Both the position numbers and the translations under genes were made by a program. From Pseudobutyrivibrio sp. OR37 (GTDB lineage: Bacteria > Bacillota > Clostridia > Lachnospirales > Lachnospiraceae), in the NCBI RefSeq assembly GCF_900113655.1, contig NZ_FOQF01000033.1:1-36446 (forward strand): a DNA stretch of 36,446 nucleotides, read 5' to 3'. The notes beneath the pieces were generated by a model. The model made no database searches. It saw nothing but the letters and a program-made list of their open reading frames with translations, and was not told the DNA's origin. The number at the start of each line of letters is the position of its first letter. The first letter of the stretch is position 1. Shown one piece after another: positions 17,604 through 23,160 of this stretch.

Positions 17604-18514
17604 ACAATAGTGTTTCTAGAGGATATATTAAGGGACTTGGCAAAAAAGCCAATGCTGTTCTTAGTATTTTTATGCTGCTGCTTTCAGGGGGCATGATTTT
17701 ACCGGTTGTACTAATACTTGTTATATCAGTTTCATCGGAAAGCTCCATAGCTAAAAGAGGGTATAGCTTTTGGCCTTCAGAGTGGTCAGCCGATGCTTAT
17801 ATTTATATTTTTAAAAATGCTGGGAATATTTTAAGAGCCTTTGGAGTGACTTTTGCAGTTACCATAGTGGGTACAATATTGTCTTTGTTGTTGATAAGCA
17901 CTATGGCATATGCTATTAGTAACAAATACTGCAGGCACAGAAAAATTTTAACAGTTGGTATCATGATTCCAATGTTTTTTAGCGGAGGGCTGGCTGCATC
18001 TTATGCAGTTAATACCCAGCTATTTGGATTAAAGAATTCTTATCTGGCACTGATACTGCCTATAGCCTGTTCCAGCTGGTATATCATTGTCATGCGCACC
18101 TATTTCCAACGGAATATACCAGAAGAGATTCTGGAGGCAGCAAGACTTGACGGTGCTTCTGCCTTCAGACTTTATTACCAGTTTGTGCTTCCAATGTCGA
18201 AGCCTATCATACTTACAGTGGGTATATTTGAAGCTTTTTCATACTGGAACAGCTGGTATGAGAATCTTATCTATACAGATTCAGCCCACAGCGGATTATA
18301 TATGCTGCAATATATTTTATACAACATGGAAAAGAGTGCATCCTACTTAACATCCAACGAGAACATAAGTGGTGCTGTTATGGGCACCATACCTACGGAA
18401 TCACTTAGAATGGCACTGGCAAGCATTATTATTATTCCAATAATAATGGTCTATCCATTTTTTAGAAAATATTTTGTCAGGGGGCTGACTGCAGGCGAAG
18501 GTAAAGCTTCATAG
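17600..18514 (+). CDS. LplC-like carbohydrate ABC transporter permease
   Basis: 304 residues, six membrane helices; the EAA loop is EAARLDGASAFRLYYQFVLP. It is the second importer permease and should pair with the preceding LplB-like subunit. The start overlaps the stop of the preceding gene as ATGA, with a GGAGG site upstream (GAAGGAGGTGTCCT). This closes the four-gene operon. No MsmX-like importer ATPase is present; such ATPases are often shared and encoded elsewhere. Confidence 0.88.
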   Translation: MNNSVSRGYIKGLGKKANAVLSIFMLLLSGGMILPVVLILVISVSSESSIAKRGYSFWPSEWSADAYIYIFKNAGNILRAFGVTFAVTIVGTILSLLLISTMAYAISNKYCRHRKILTVGIMIPMFFSGGLAASYAVNTQLFGLKNSYLALILPIACSSWYIIVMRTYFQRNIPEEILEAARLDGASAFRLYYQFVLPMSKPIILTVGIFEAFSYWNSWYENLIYTDSAHSGLYMLQYILYNMEKSASYLTSNENISGAVMGTIPTESLRMALASIIIIPIIMVYPFFRKYFVRGLTAGEGKAS

Positions 18515-18659
18515 AGGATACTTAGGAATGTCTATTAGACAGGAATATACAGGTATGGGACTAGGCAGTTTTATTATGAAATTATAATGGTGAATTTTTT
18601 AGAACATGAAGTATACTAAGTAAGGATACTATAACTTCAAGTTTGTGAGGGGAGTTAAA

Positions 18660-19058
18660 TTGGAGAAGATAATAGCTGCTTGTGGAAATGATTGCATGGC
18701 TTGCCCAAGGTATGTGGCGCACCCATGTGAAAAGACTGATGAACAGTTGCGCCATACGGCAGAGCTGTGGATGAAGATTGGGTATCGGGACCATATTGTG
18801 ACCAATGAAGAGATATCCTGCAGGGGCTGTAAGCCTGAAAACTGGTGCAGATATCAGGTGGTGAAATGTTGCCAGGACAGAGGCATCACAACATGTGCCG
18901 ACTGTCAGGAATATCCATGCGACAACATGAAGGAATGCTTTCAGGTTACCAAATCATTTGAGCCTAAGTGTAGGGAGGTCTGCACTGAGGAGGAATATCT
19001 GCAGTTGAAGAGGGCGTTTTTTGAGAAGGAAGAGAATTTGGGGAGATTACTTAGGTGA
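18660..19058 (+). CDS. DUF3795-like cysteine-rich protein
   Basis: 132 residues with 14 or so Cys arranged as CGNDCMACPRY at the N-terminus, then CRGCKPENWCRYQ, CCQDRGITTCADC and EYPC, a pattern typical of the DUF3795 family and consistent with a zinc-binding fold. Function is unknown. I choose the TTG at 18660, 5 bases after AGGGGAG, rather than the GTG at 18645, which lies in front of that site. A -10-like TATACT is at 18612-18617. The gene stands alone at the edge of the core region; downstream the sequence becomes a patchwork of mobile-element remnants. Confidence 0.75.
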   Translation: MEKIIAACGNDCMACPRYVAHPCEKTDEQLRHTAELWMKIGYRDHIVTNEEISCRGCKPENWCRYQVVKCCQDRGITTCADCQEYPCDNMKECFQVTKSFEPKCREVCTEEEYLQLKRAFFEKEENLGRLLR

Positions 19059-19290
19059 TATGGCTTATTACGTGAAAATGGTGAGAATATGAATTTGTGA
19101 TGTAATGTCTTCAGACAGTGTGGCGTAACTTGGCAACATATTTGAAATATGGTGAAATACACTTTAGTTAACAAAAGTAAACTAAAATAAGTAATAGAAA
19201 ATCAGTCCAATTTCAGCGAAATATTACGGTAAGAAGTAACTATTCACAGCATATTGCCGTAGCATCACAAATCCCAAAGCCACAAAGCCC
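19059..19290. other. Non-coding stretch with two inverted repeats
   Basis: No gene is evident. TTTAGTT (19163-19169) and AACTAAA (19180-19186) form a 7-bp dyad. TACGGTAA (19225-19232) and TTGCCGTA (19254-19261) form an 8-bp stem with one G-T pair. This is probably the left edge of the mobile-element scar. Confidence 0.35.
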
Positions 19291-19324
19291 ATTCGAGAGA
19301 AGCTACTTCCGAATGGAGGTACGA
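19291..19324 (+). repeat. 34-bp hairpin leader repeat, copy 1
   Basis: The sequence is 31/34 identical to 21537-21570, with a 19-base core GAGAAGCTACTTCCGAATG shared exactly. ATTCG...CGAAT arms form a hairpin (loop AAGCTA), followed immediately by a ribosome-site-like GGAGGT. In this copy the reading frame after ATGATGAAGAAC stops after eight codons, so the downstream gene seems lost. Confidence 0.7.
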
Positions 19325-19406
19325 TGATGAAGAACCAATTAAGAACGTGAGCGAGCAAATGAACATAGTGCACTTGAACGACAACTTAAAATACAGCAGA
19401 CAAGAA

Positions 19407-19441
19407 AGCATAGTTATCTTGACAGGTAATTGTGCTTTTTT
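19407..19441 (+). terminator. Probable terminator
   Basis: A stem of AGCATAGTTATC (19407-19418) with GGTAATTGTGCT (19425-19436), loop TTGACA, has one mismatch and two G-T pairs and is followed by six T. It may have ended the decayed gene behind the copy-1 leader. Confidence 0.6.
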
Positions 19442-19492
19442 ATAGTGCAGATGTGCATTTTACACATATTAAGTTTGCATTAAATCGGCTCT

Positions 19493-19520
19493 TTGCTAAT
19501 TGTTTTGGGTCTGGTATGAT
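19493..19520 (+). promoter_or_regulatory. Extended -10 promoter
   Basis: TTGCTA (19493-19498), 16 bp, TATGAT (19515-19520), preceded by TG at the extended -10 position (TGG-TATGAT). It reads into the broken gene at 19543-19825. Confidence 0.5.
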
Positions 19521-19542
19521 GCTATTATTAATGTGAGGAGAA

Positions 19543-19825
19543 ATGAAAAGGCAATGGATAATATGGAGGCTGGTGGCAAGACTCAGGAAAATAAGCAAAT
19601 CAATAAGATTGTCGATGAAAAGGACGTGATATTGTGTGTGAATCAGTAAGAAAATATGCAGAAGAAGAAGCTAGAAAGAGTTCTGAAGCCACTAGGATTG
19701 ATACGCTTGTCAGTGATATTCGAAAAATGATGAAGAATATGAAATGTTCATTGGAAGATGCCATGAACACACTTGAAATAACTGGGAATGAGCGTACCAT
19801 TATATCAAATAGGCTACAGAAATAA
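19543..19825 (+). pseudogene. Frameshifted remnant, C-terminus resembling Rpn/PD-(D/E)XK transposase-like proteins
   Basis: After a promoter and a GAGGAG site, a frame opens at ATG 19543 for 28 codons. A second frame runs 19554-19649, and a third (GTG 19634) continues to 19825. The third encodes a charged helix ending RKMMKNMKCSLEDAMNTLEI, followed by about 14 more residues. This tail resembles the C-terminal helices of the Rpn recombination-promoting nuclease family common in Lachnospiraceae, where a helix of this kind ends the protein. The nuclease domain is absent. Alternatively the 63-residue piece is a small independent protein. The family call rests on memory of the tail pattern only. 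Confidence 0.35.
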
Positions 19826-19849
19826 TTTTTATAGTGTGACGTGTATTCT

Positions 19850-19882
19850 AGCAGTAGATTAGGAATAGTCTGCTGCTTTTTT
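19850..19882 (+). terminator. Rho-independent terminator
   Basis: AGCAGTAGA (19850-19858) pairs with TCTGCTGCT (19869-19877) with one G-T pair, followed by a T-run to 19882. It lies 25 bases after the preceding remnant. Confidence 0.75.
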
Positions 19883-19905
19883 CGTGTTCGGAAAAGGAGG
19901 ACTTT

Positions 19906-20082
19906 ATGGAAAACAACAATAGAATACAGAATGTAGAAAAGCCAGCACAGGAAAAATGTGCTGGCTTTTCTAAAAAGATAGGAAATAATACTTTTGAGGT
20001 TTCATGCTTTTACGCTGACAAAGCGCGGGAATCTTTGAATACAAAAATGAAGAGGTTAATTTGCCACGAAGCGGCAAGTTGA
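19906..20082 (+). CDS. TnpW-like transposon-encoded protein
   Basis: 58 residues, start supported by AAAAGGAGG 7 bases upstream. The core FSKKIGNNTFEVSCFYADKA, then SLNTKMKRLICHE, matches the pattern of the short TnpW proteins of Firmicutes transposons and conjugative elements (K-I-G-x-T-x-Y/F-x-V-S, then D/T-K-x-x-R-L-I). Their function is unknown. Its last codons overlap, in another frame, the start of the VirD4-like relic, so the 3' end may be a deletion junction. It marks this zone as mobile-element debris. Confidence 0.6.
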   Translation: MENNNRIQNVEKPAQEKCAGFSKKIGNNTFEVSCFYADKARESLNTKMKRLICHEAAS

Positions 20083-20318
20083 AGAGTGGTAAGGACCTCA
20101 TGACCGTGGATGAAATCGCAGTCATGGATGGCGACAAGTGCATCCTGCAGCTTCGAGGTGTACGTCCATTTTTGTCGGACAAATATGATGTCACCTAGCA
20201 TCCACTTTATAAGGAGACTGGCAAATATGATGAGAGGAATAAGTTGGATATACAACGGTTTCTGCATCAGGGGATTAAGGTGAAAAGTGGAGAGATGTTT
20301 GATGTGGTGAGGGTTTAG
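20058..20318 (+). pseudogene. C-terminal relic of a VirD4/TraG-type conjugation coupling protein
   Basis: One frame reads NLPRSGKLKSGKDLMTVDEI, then a block ending GDKCILQLRGVRPFLSDKYD, followed by an in-frame TAG (20196-20198), and continues in the same frame with HPLYKETGKYDERNKLDIQR to the TAG at 20316-20318. The GDKCI-x-L-RG-x-RPF-x-S-x-K-YD pattern is typical of the C-terminus of Firmicutes VirD4-like coupling ATPases. The ATPase core is missing and the amber stop shows decay. It indicates that a conjugative element once occupied this site. Confidence 0.65.
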
Positions 20319-20328
20319 ATGAATTTAG

Positions 20329-20369
20329 GCACCTCTTCTATAATAAATGAATTATAATAGAAGAGGTGC
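20329..20369. repeat. 13-bp perfect inverted repeat before a two-gene unit
   Basis: GCACCTCTTCTAT (20329-20341) and ATAGAAGAGGTGC (20357-20369) with a 15-base AT-rich centre. TATAAT boxes lie at 20339-20344 and 20353-20358. No T-run follows, so it is more likely an operator or a processed structure ahead of the genes at 20398 and 20825 than a terminator. Confidence 0.6.
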
Positions 20370-20397
20370 TTATTACTTAACAAGGGAGGTTATCATT

Positions 20398-20820
20398 TTG
20401 ACTAGAGAAGATGTAGCGAATATTTTCAGGAAAGGTGCCGATATGGCTAGAGAAGGATTGGCTAACGCAATAATGGAAAGGGAGGATGAGGCATATTACG
20501 AAGCATTAGAGATAGGTATTTCAAATACGATTGCAGCTCTTCATGATGCCAACGTTAAGGATGAAGAAATAATAAGGGTAATGAATAAGTATTGGGGAAT
20601 TGCAGCGCCAGAAGTCGAAAAGAGATTATTAAGGGAAAAGGGCGATTCTGTGGTGAATGCATTACGTTACCATTTAAAAATGCAAGGATATAACGATGGA
20701 GATATTCAGCATTTTATGATACATAACAAAGTAGGAAAGAAAATTCGGAATAACCCTGAATTGTGGAAACTAAAAAACTCACCTGAAAAACTTAAAAAAT
20801 CAGTCATAGAAGAGGAATAG
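20398..20820 (+). CDS. Hypothetical helical protein
   Basis: 140 residues from the TTG at 20398, chosen because GGGAGG lies 8 bases before it; the frame is open upstream to 20347, but without a ribosome site. It is all-helical and charged: an N-terminal part LTREDVANIFRKGADMAREG, two Glu-rich helices, and a basic C-terminus (NKVGKKIRNNPELWKLKN). There is no signal or membrane segment, and I do not recognise the family. The next gene starts 4 bases after its stop, so the two are co-translated. A perfect palindrome with TATAAT boxes lies just upstream. Confidence 0.7.
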   Translation: MTREDVANIFRKGADMAREGLANAIMEREDEAYYEALEIGISNTIAALHDANVKDEEIIRVMNKYWGIAAPEVEKRLLREKGDSVVNALRYHLKMQGYNDGDIQHFMIHNKVGKKIRNNPELWKLKNSPEKLKKSVIEEE

Positions 20821-20824
20821 AATA

Positions 20825-21406
20825 GTGGATAATTATGAAAAACTTGTAAGAGACACGAGTAATACGTGCTTGATTTGGAAGTGCTCGCGTGGATTCGCAC
20901 CCGATAAGGCTGCAGATTTGTTAGATGAAGCTCAGTTAAAATGGATTAAAGAGTTGACATGTACTTTGAAGATTTGGCTGGATAAGGGTGTGTTTATGAC
21001 TGATGGTGAGTTGATTTTGGCTAGAGCGAATCTGGGCTCAATTGTCGAGTCATGGATTAGATTATTTTTATCAATCTATGTTGAAGATTATGATAATAAC
21101 CCATATCTTAATAATAAAGGGAAAAAGGTTCCATTAAAGGATATGAGATTTGTTGATTTACAAAACTATTTTTGCGATGTGGTTTATGGTTCTGATAAGT
21201 ATAAAAGCTGGTTGGAATCTGTTAGAAAAAAAAGAAATGCAATCAATTCATTTAAAGATACGGACATTGGTACTCCTGCAGATTTTCTTGATGATATAGA
21301 GCAATTATATTCTTTTGCGGATACTATTGTGAATCGATTACCACCTATAGAAGATTATGTAGAGTATTATCCTGAAGGATACGAACATGTTTCGTTTTGG
21401 GAATAA
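20825..21406 (+). CDS. HEPN-like hypothetical protein with His replaced in the catalytic motif
   Basis: 193 residues from a GTG with GAGGAA upstream. The N-terminal half is helical (ANLGSIVESWIRLFLSIYVE). The C-terminal part VRKKRNAINSFKDTDIGTPA followed by a long helix (LDDIEQLYSFADTIVNRLP) resembles the end of HEPN-like proteins, where R-N-x-x-H is the RNase motif. Here Arg137-Asn138 is present but the expected His is Asn141. If the assignment is right, this would be a catalytically weak or binding-only HEPN. It forms a two-gene unit with the preceding hypothetical. The HEPN call is by pattern only. Confidence 0.65.
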   Translation: MDNYEKLVRDTSNTCLIWKCSRGFAPDKAADLLDEAQLKWIKELTCTLKIWLDKGVFMTDGELILARANLGSIVESWIRLFLSIYVEDYDNNPYLNNKGKKVPLKDMRFVDLQNYFCDVVYGSDKYKSWLESVRKKRNAINSFKDTDIGTPADFLDDIEQLYSFADTIVNRLPPIEDYVEYYPEGYEHVSFWE

Positions 21407-21416
21407 CATTTTAAAC

Positions 21417-21466
21417 AGACCAATACTGCTGGAGATTCACTGGTGACGCCCAGACAGTACTGGTCT
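21417..21466 (+). other. Nested hairpin after the HEPN-like gene
   Basis: Outer arms AGACCAATACTG (21417-21428) and CAGTACTGGTCT (21455-21466) pair with one mismatch; inside, CTGG-TGACGC-CCAG forms a second stem. It is followed by TATTATTAT rather than a clean T-run. It may be a terminator or a structured leader of the small gene at 21574. Confidence 0.5.
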
Positions 21467-21536
21467 ATTATTATGCCCATTTTAGCGCAAGGAATGGACA
21501 TGAGCGTAACTATCAATTCATTTTCAAGAAAGGAAA

Positions 21537-21570
21537 ATTCGGGAGAAGCTACTTCCGAATGAAGGTATGA
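21537..21570 (+). repeat. 34-bp hairpin leader repeat, copy 2
   Basis: Second copy of the element at 19291-19324 (31/34 identical). ATTCGGGAG and CTTCCGAAT pair (9 bp, one G-T) around AAGCTA, directly followed by the GAAGGT ribosome site of the small gene at 21574. Here the downstream reading frame is intact. Confidence 0.7.
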
Positions 21571-21573
21571 ACT

Positions 21574-21708
21574 ATGAAAAAGATACACACCGATGATTAT
21601 GACGATGTGCTGAAGCGAGTAGCTGAGATCGTAGCTAAGACAGATTACAGAATAGAAATCTGGGATAGCAAAGCGTATAAGCATCGAAATAAGGATGCGT
21701 GCAGGTAA
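21574..21708 (+). CDS. Small hypothetical protein, 44 residues
   Basis: The ATG lies 8 bases after GAAGGT, which belongs to the repeated hairpin leader. The protein opens MKKIHTDDYDDVLKRVAEIV and ends HRNKDACR; it is charged and probably helical, with no membrane segment. A strong terminator follows 5 bases after the stop, so the leader, gene and terminator form a compact unit. Family unknown. Its link to the repeated leader suggests a mobile-element accessory gene. Confidence 0.55.
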   Translation: MKKIHTDDYDDVLKRVAEIVAKTDYRIEIWDSKAYKHRNKDACR

Positions 21709-21712
21709 TGTT

Positions 21713-21751
21713 AGGGCCGGTCTCACTGAGGTGGGGCCGTCCCTGTTTTTT
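21713..21751 (+). terminator. Rho-independent terminator of the 44-residue gene
   Basis: AGGGCCGGTCTCAC (21713-21726) pairs with GTGGGGCCGTCCCT (21731-21744), with one mismatch and two G-T pairs around a TGAG loop, followed by G and six T. Confidence 0.8.
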
Positions 21752-21828
21752 ATTGCTACTAGCGTTTACTTTTGCACAAAATACCCCGGAAGCCTTGAAA
21801 ACACAGGGTTTGTGATGCTGTCCCTATT

Positions 21829-21857
21829 TTGGGACAACTAAGTTGCTATTATTTAAT
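21829..21857 (+). promoter_or_regulatory. Probable promoter of the small-peptide/Imm35-like unit
   Basis: TTGGGA (21829-21834), 17 bp, TTTAAT (21852-21857). A small hairpin GTCCC-TATTTT-GGGAC overlaps the -35 box. Confidence 0.4.
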
Positions 21858-21898
21858 CATAGAAAGAAAGCAACCAACTTATTCAGGAGGTAAAAGCC

Positions 21899-22000
21899 AT
21901 GTTAGTTGTGTTATGTATATTGATTTTCCCATTTGCAGTGTTGTCAGAACTTATGAAAATGAACAATGGCGGTGGTCGTCGTGGAAGGAGGAGATGGTAA
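21899..22000 (+). CDS. 33-residue membrane peptide with Arg-rich tail
   Basis: The ATG lies 8 bases after a perfect AGGAGG. The peptide has one hydrophobic segment (LVVLCILIFPFAVLSEL) and then a Gly/Arg tail, NNGGGRRGRRRW. Its stop overlaps the next start as TAATG, so both genes are translationally coupled. The layout of a single membrane helix with a strongly basic C-terminus resembles small membrane toxins or small transporter/sensor regulators, but no homologue is known to me. The strong ribosome site and the coupling are the main evidence that it is real. Confidence 0.6.
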   Translation: MLVVLCILIFPFAVLSELMKMNNGGGRRGRRRW

Positions 22001-22314
22001 TGATTACATATGAGGAAGCTTTGGAGATTGGAAAACGTAGGAAGCCTAATGCTGATACGTGCGTTGAATACGAGACAGCATACATGTTTACGGCTGAGGA
22101 GGATGCAAACTACAAAGGGGGCTATGGGCACTGTGCAATAGTTGTTTCTAAAGAAGATGGGTCGTTTCTTGAGTTTACTAAATTTTTGATGAAGGGTGAA
22201 GAGGAAATCAAAGAAACACGTCTAAGAGAAGAACTAACGTATGTAGAACCGGCAGATTACTTTCCTAAAGAAATCCGGGAAAAGTATTTTGGAAAAGATG
22301 ATGAGATAGAGTAA
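22000..22314 (+). CDS. Imm35-like immunity domain protein
   Basis: 104 residues from the ATG at 22000, 8 bases after GGAGG and overlapping the upstream stop. The frame is open back to 21829, but without support. The core runs MITYEEALEIG, then AYMFTAEEDANYKGGYGHCA and IVVSKEDGSFLEFT. The pattern of aromatic-Phe, then G-x-x-x-x-V-V-x-K-x-D-G is that of the Imm35/YrhB immunity-type fold, small proteins found next to polymorphic toxins. No polymorphic toxin is visible here; the partner could be the coupled membrane peptide or may have been lost. Assignment by pattern only. Confidence 0.6.
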   Translation: MITYEEALEIGKRRKPNADTCVEYETAYMFTAEEDANYKGGYGHCAIVVSKEDGSFLEFTKFLMKGEEEIKETRLREELTYVEPADYFPKEIREKYFGKDDEIE

Positions 22315-22328
22315 AGGAGGTATTCATC

Positions 22329-22685
22329 ATGGCAAAGCAGTATTTCACATTAACTGGATGCAATCATTATTTTGGAAATGACTTCATGAAGAAGGGAATG
22401 AAAGTAAAGCTTAAGAAGGAGCCTAAGAATGAGTATGACGCTGAAGCAATCATGGTCAAAATGAAGGGAATTGGTAAAGTCGGCTATGTAGCTAACAGCG
22501 CATATACAGTTCAAGGTGACACGATGAGTGCGGGAAGACTTTATGACAAGATTGGTAAGAAGGCTAAAGCTAAGATTGTTTATGTGATTCCTGGAGGTGC
22601 TATTTGCAAAATAATAGAAGAGACTCGTGAGGCTTGCGGTGGAATCCCTTCGCCTGAGATTGATGAAGATGTAGATGAAATTTAA
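22329..22685 (+). CDS. HIRAN-domain protein
   Basis: 118 residues, AAGGAGG site 9 bases upstream, 14 bases after the Imm35-like gene. The body is a HIRAN domain: YFTLTGCNHYFGNDFMKKGM, then LKKEPKNEYDAEAIMVKM and GKVGYVANSAYTV. HIRAN domains bind 3' ends or damaged DNA and are often fused to SNF2 helicases or nucleases; here the domain stands alone with an acidic tail (PEIDEDVDEI). Its position just in front of a restriction system suggests a DNA-end sensor or accessory defence role, which is inference. Confidence 0.85.
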   Translation: MAKQYFTLTGCNHYFGNDFMKKGMKVKLKKEPKNEYDAEAIMVKMKGIGKVGYVANSAYTVQGDTMSAGRLYDKIGKKAKAKIVYVIPGGAICKIIEETREACGGIPSPEIDEDVDEI

Positions 22686-22717
22686 TTTGGAACAAAGTAT
22701 GAGGAGGAAGAGTAAAA

Positions 22718-22807
22718 GTGTTTTTTCATGCAGATGGTGGCAACATCATCTGCATGATTCTGCTACAAAAAATTCGCCTGTTCACACGAATTTCTTGGCT
22801 ATTTTGA
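22718..22807 (+). CDS. Possible 29-residue hydrophobic peptide
   Basis: A GTG at 22718 lies 7 bases after GAGGAGGAAG and opens 29 codons: MFFHADGGNIICMILLQKIR, then LFTRISWLF. The composition (hydrophobic with Arg/Lys) resembles a membrane peptide. A perfect inverted repeat falls inside its first half. The ribosome site is strong, but the frame is short, so this could also be a spacer. Confidence 0.3.
   Translation: MFFHADGGNIICMILLQKIRLFTRISWLF
22726..22757. repeat. 11-bp perfect inverted repeat
   Basis: TCATGCAGATG (22726-22736) and CATCTGCATGA (22747-22757) with a 10-base loop. It lies between the HIRAN and XRE genes. There is no T-run after the stem on either strand, so it is probably an attenuator-like or processing structure rather than a simple terminator. 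Confidence 0.6.
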
Positions 22808-22832
22808 GAGAGGATATGATATACTGTTAAAT
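22804..22832 (+). promoter_or_regulatory. Promoter of the XRE regulator and probably the RM operon
   Basis: TTGAGA (22804-22809), 17 bp, TTAAAT (22827-22832), about 50 bases before the regulator start. Confidence 0.5.
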
Positions 22833-22853
22833 AGTGTATTTATTGTATTTTGG

Positions 22854-22869
22854 CACTGTTTTGACAGTG
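22854..22869 (+). promoter_or_regulatory. Palindromic operator before the XRE regulator
   Basis: CACTGT-TTTG-ACAGTG, a perfect 6-bp dyad between the promoter and the ribosome site. The -10 region contains a related ACTGTT. It is a likely site for autoregulation by the adjacent helix-turn-helix protein, though a small hairpin in the mRNA is also possible. Confidence 0.5.
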
Positions 22870-22882
22870 AGAAGGAATGACT

Positions 22883-23083
22883 ATGGCAGTATCATATCAG
22901 AAACTATTTAATTTAATGCGTGATAAGAAAATGAAACGCAAAGATTTAATTGAACGAGCTGGTATTAGTTATGCAACAATCGCAAAATTAGAGAAAGGCG
23001 ACAATGTTCAAATGGAGGTTCTGGAAAAAATCTGCAGGGAGTTCAAATGCCAGTTGAGTGATATTGCGGAGATTGATTTTTAA
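22883..23083 (+). CDS. Small XRE-family transcriptional regulator
   Basis: 66 residues from the second ATG, 6 bases after AGAAGGA; the ATG at 22877 touches the site. It is a single Cro/C1-type helix-turn-helix (YQKLFNLMRDKKMKRKDLIE, then AGISYATIAKLEKGDNVQME, then LEKICREFKCQLSDI). It is the size of control proteins of restriction systems and of YozG-like regulators. It lies 77 bases before hsdM on the same strand and behind a palindrome, so it probably controls itself and the type I restriction operon. Confidence 0.88.
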   Translation: MAVSYQKLFNLMRDKKMKRKDLIERAGISYATIAKLEKGDNVQMEVLEKICREFKCQLSDIAEIDF

Positions 23084-23160
23084 ACAGTCCCATTTTATGG
23101 ATACTTAAAAGATTAAAATGGTAGTTGTTAAAGAATAAATAAAAAAATAGAGGATAGATT

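Noticed and set aside
19970-20267. Minus-strand frames over the TnpW/VirD4 zone
   Set aside because: They are shadows of the plus-strand TnpW-like gene and the VirD4 relic, which have family-typical motifs.
19172-21775. CAAAAGTAAAC (19172-19182) and its inverse GTTTACTTTTG (about 21764-21774) as terminal repeats of a 2.6-kb element
   Set aside because: Only 11 bp, AT-rich, without matching flanks or target duplication; expected by chance at this scale.
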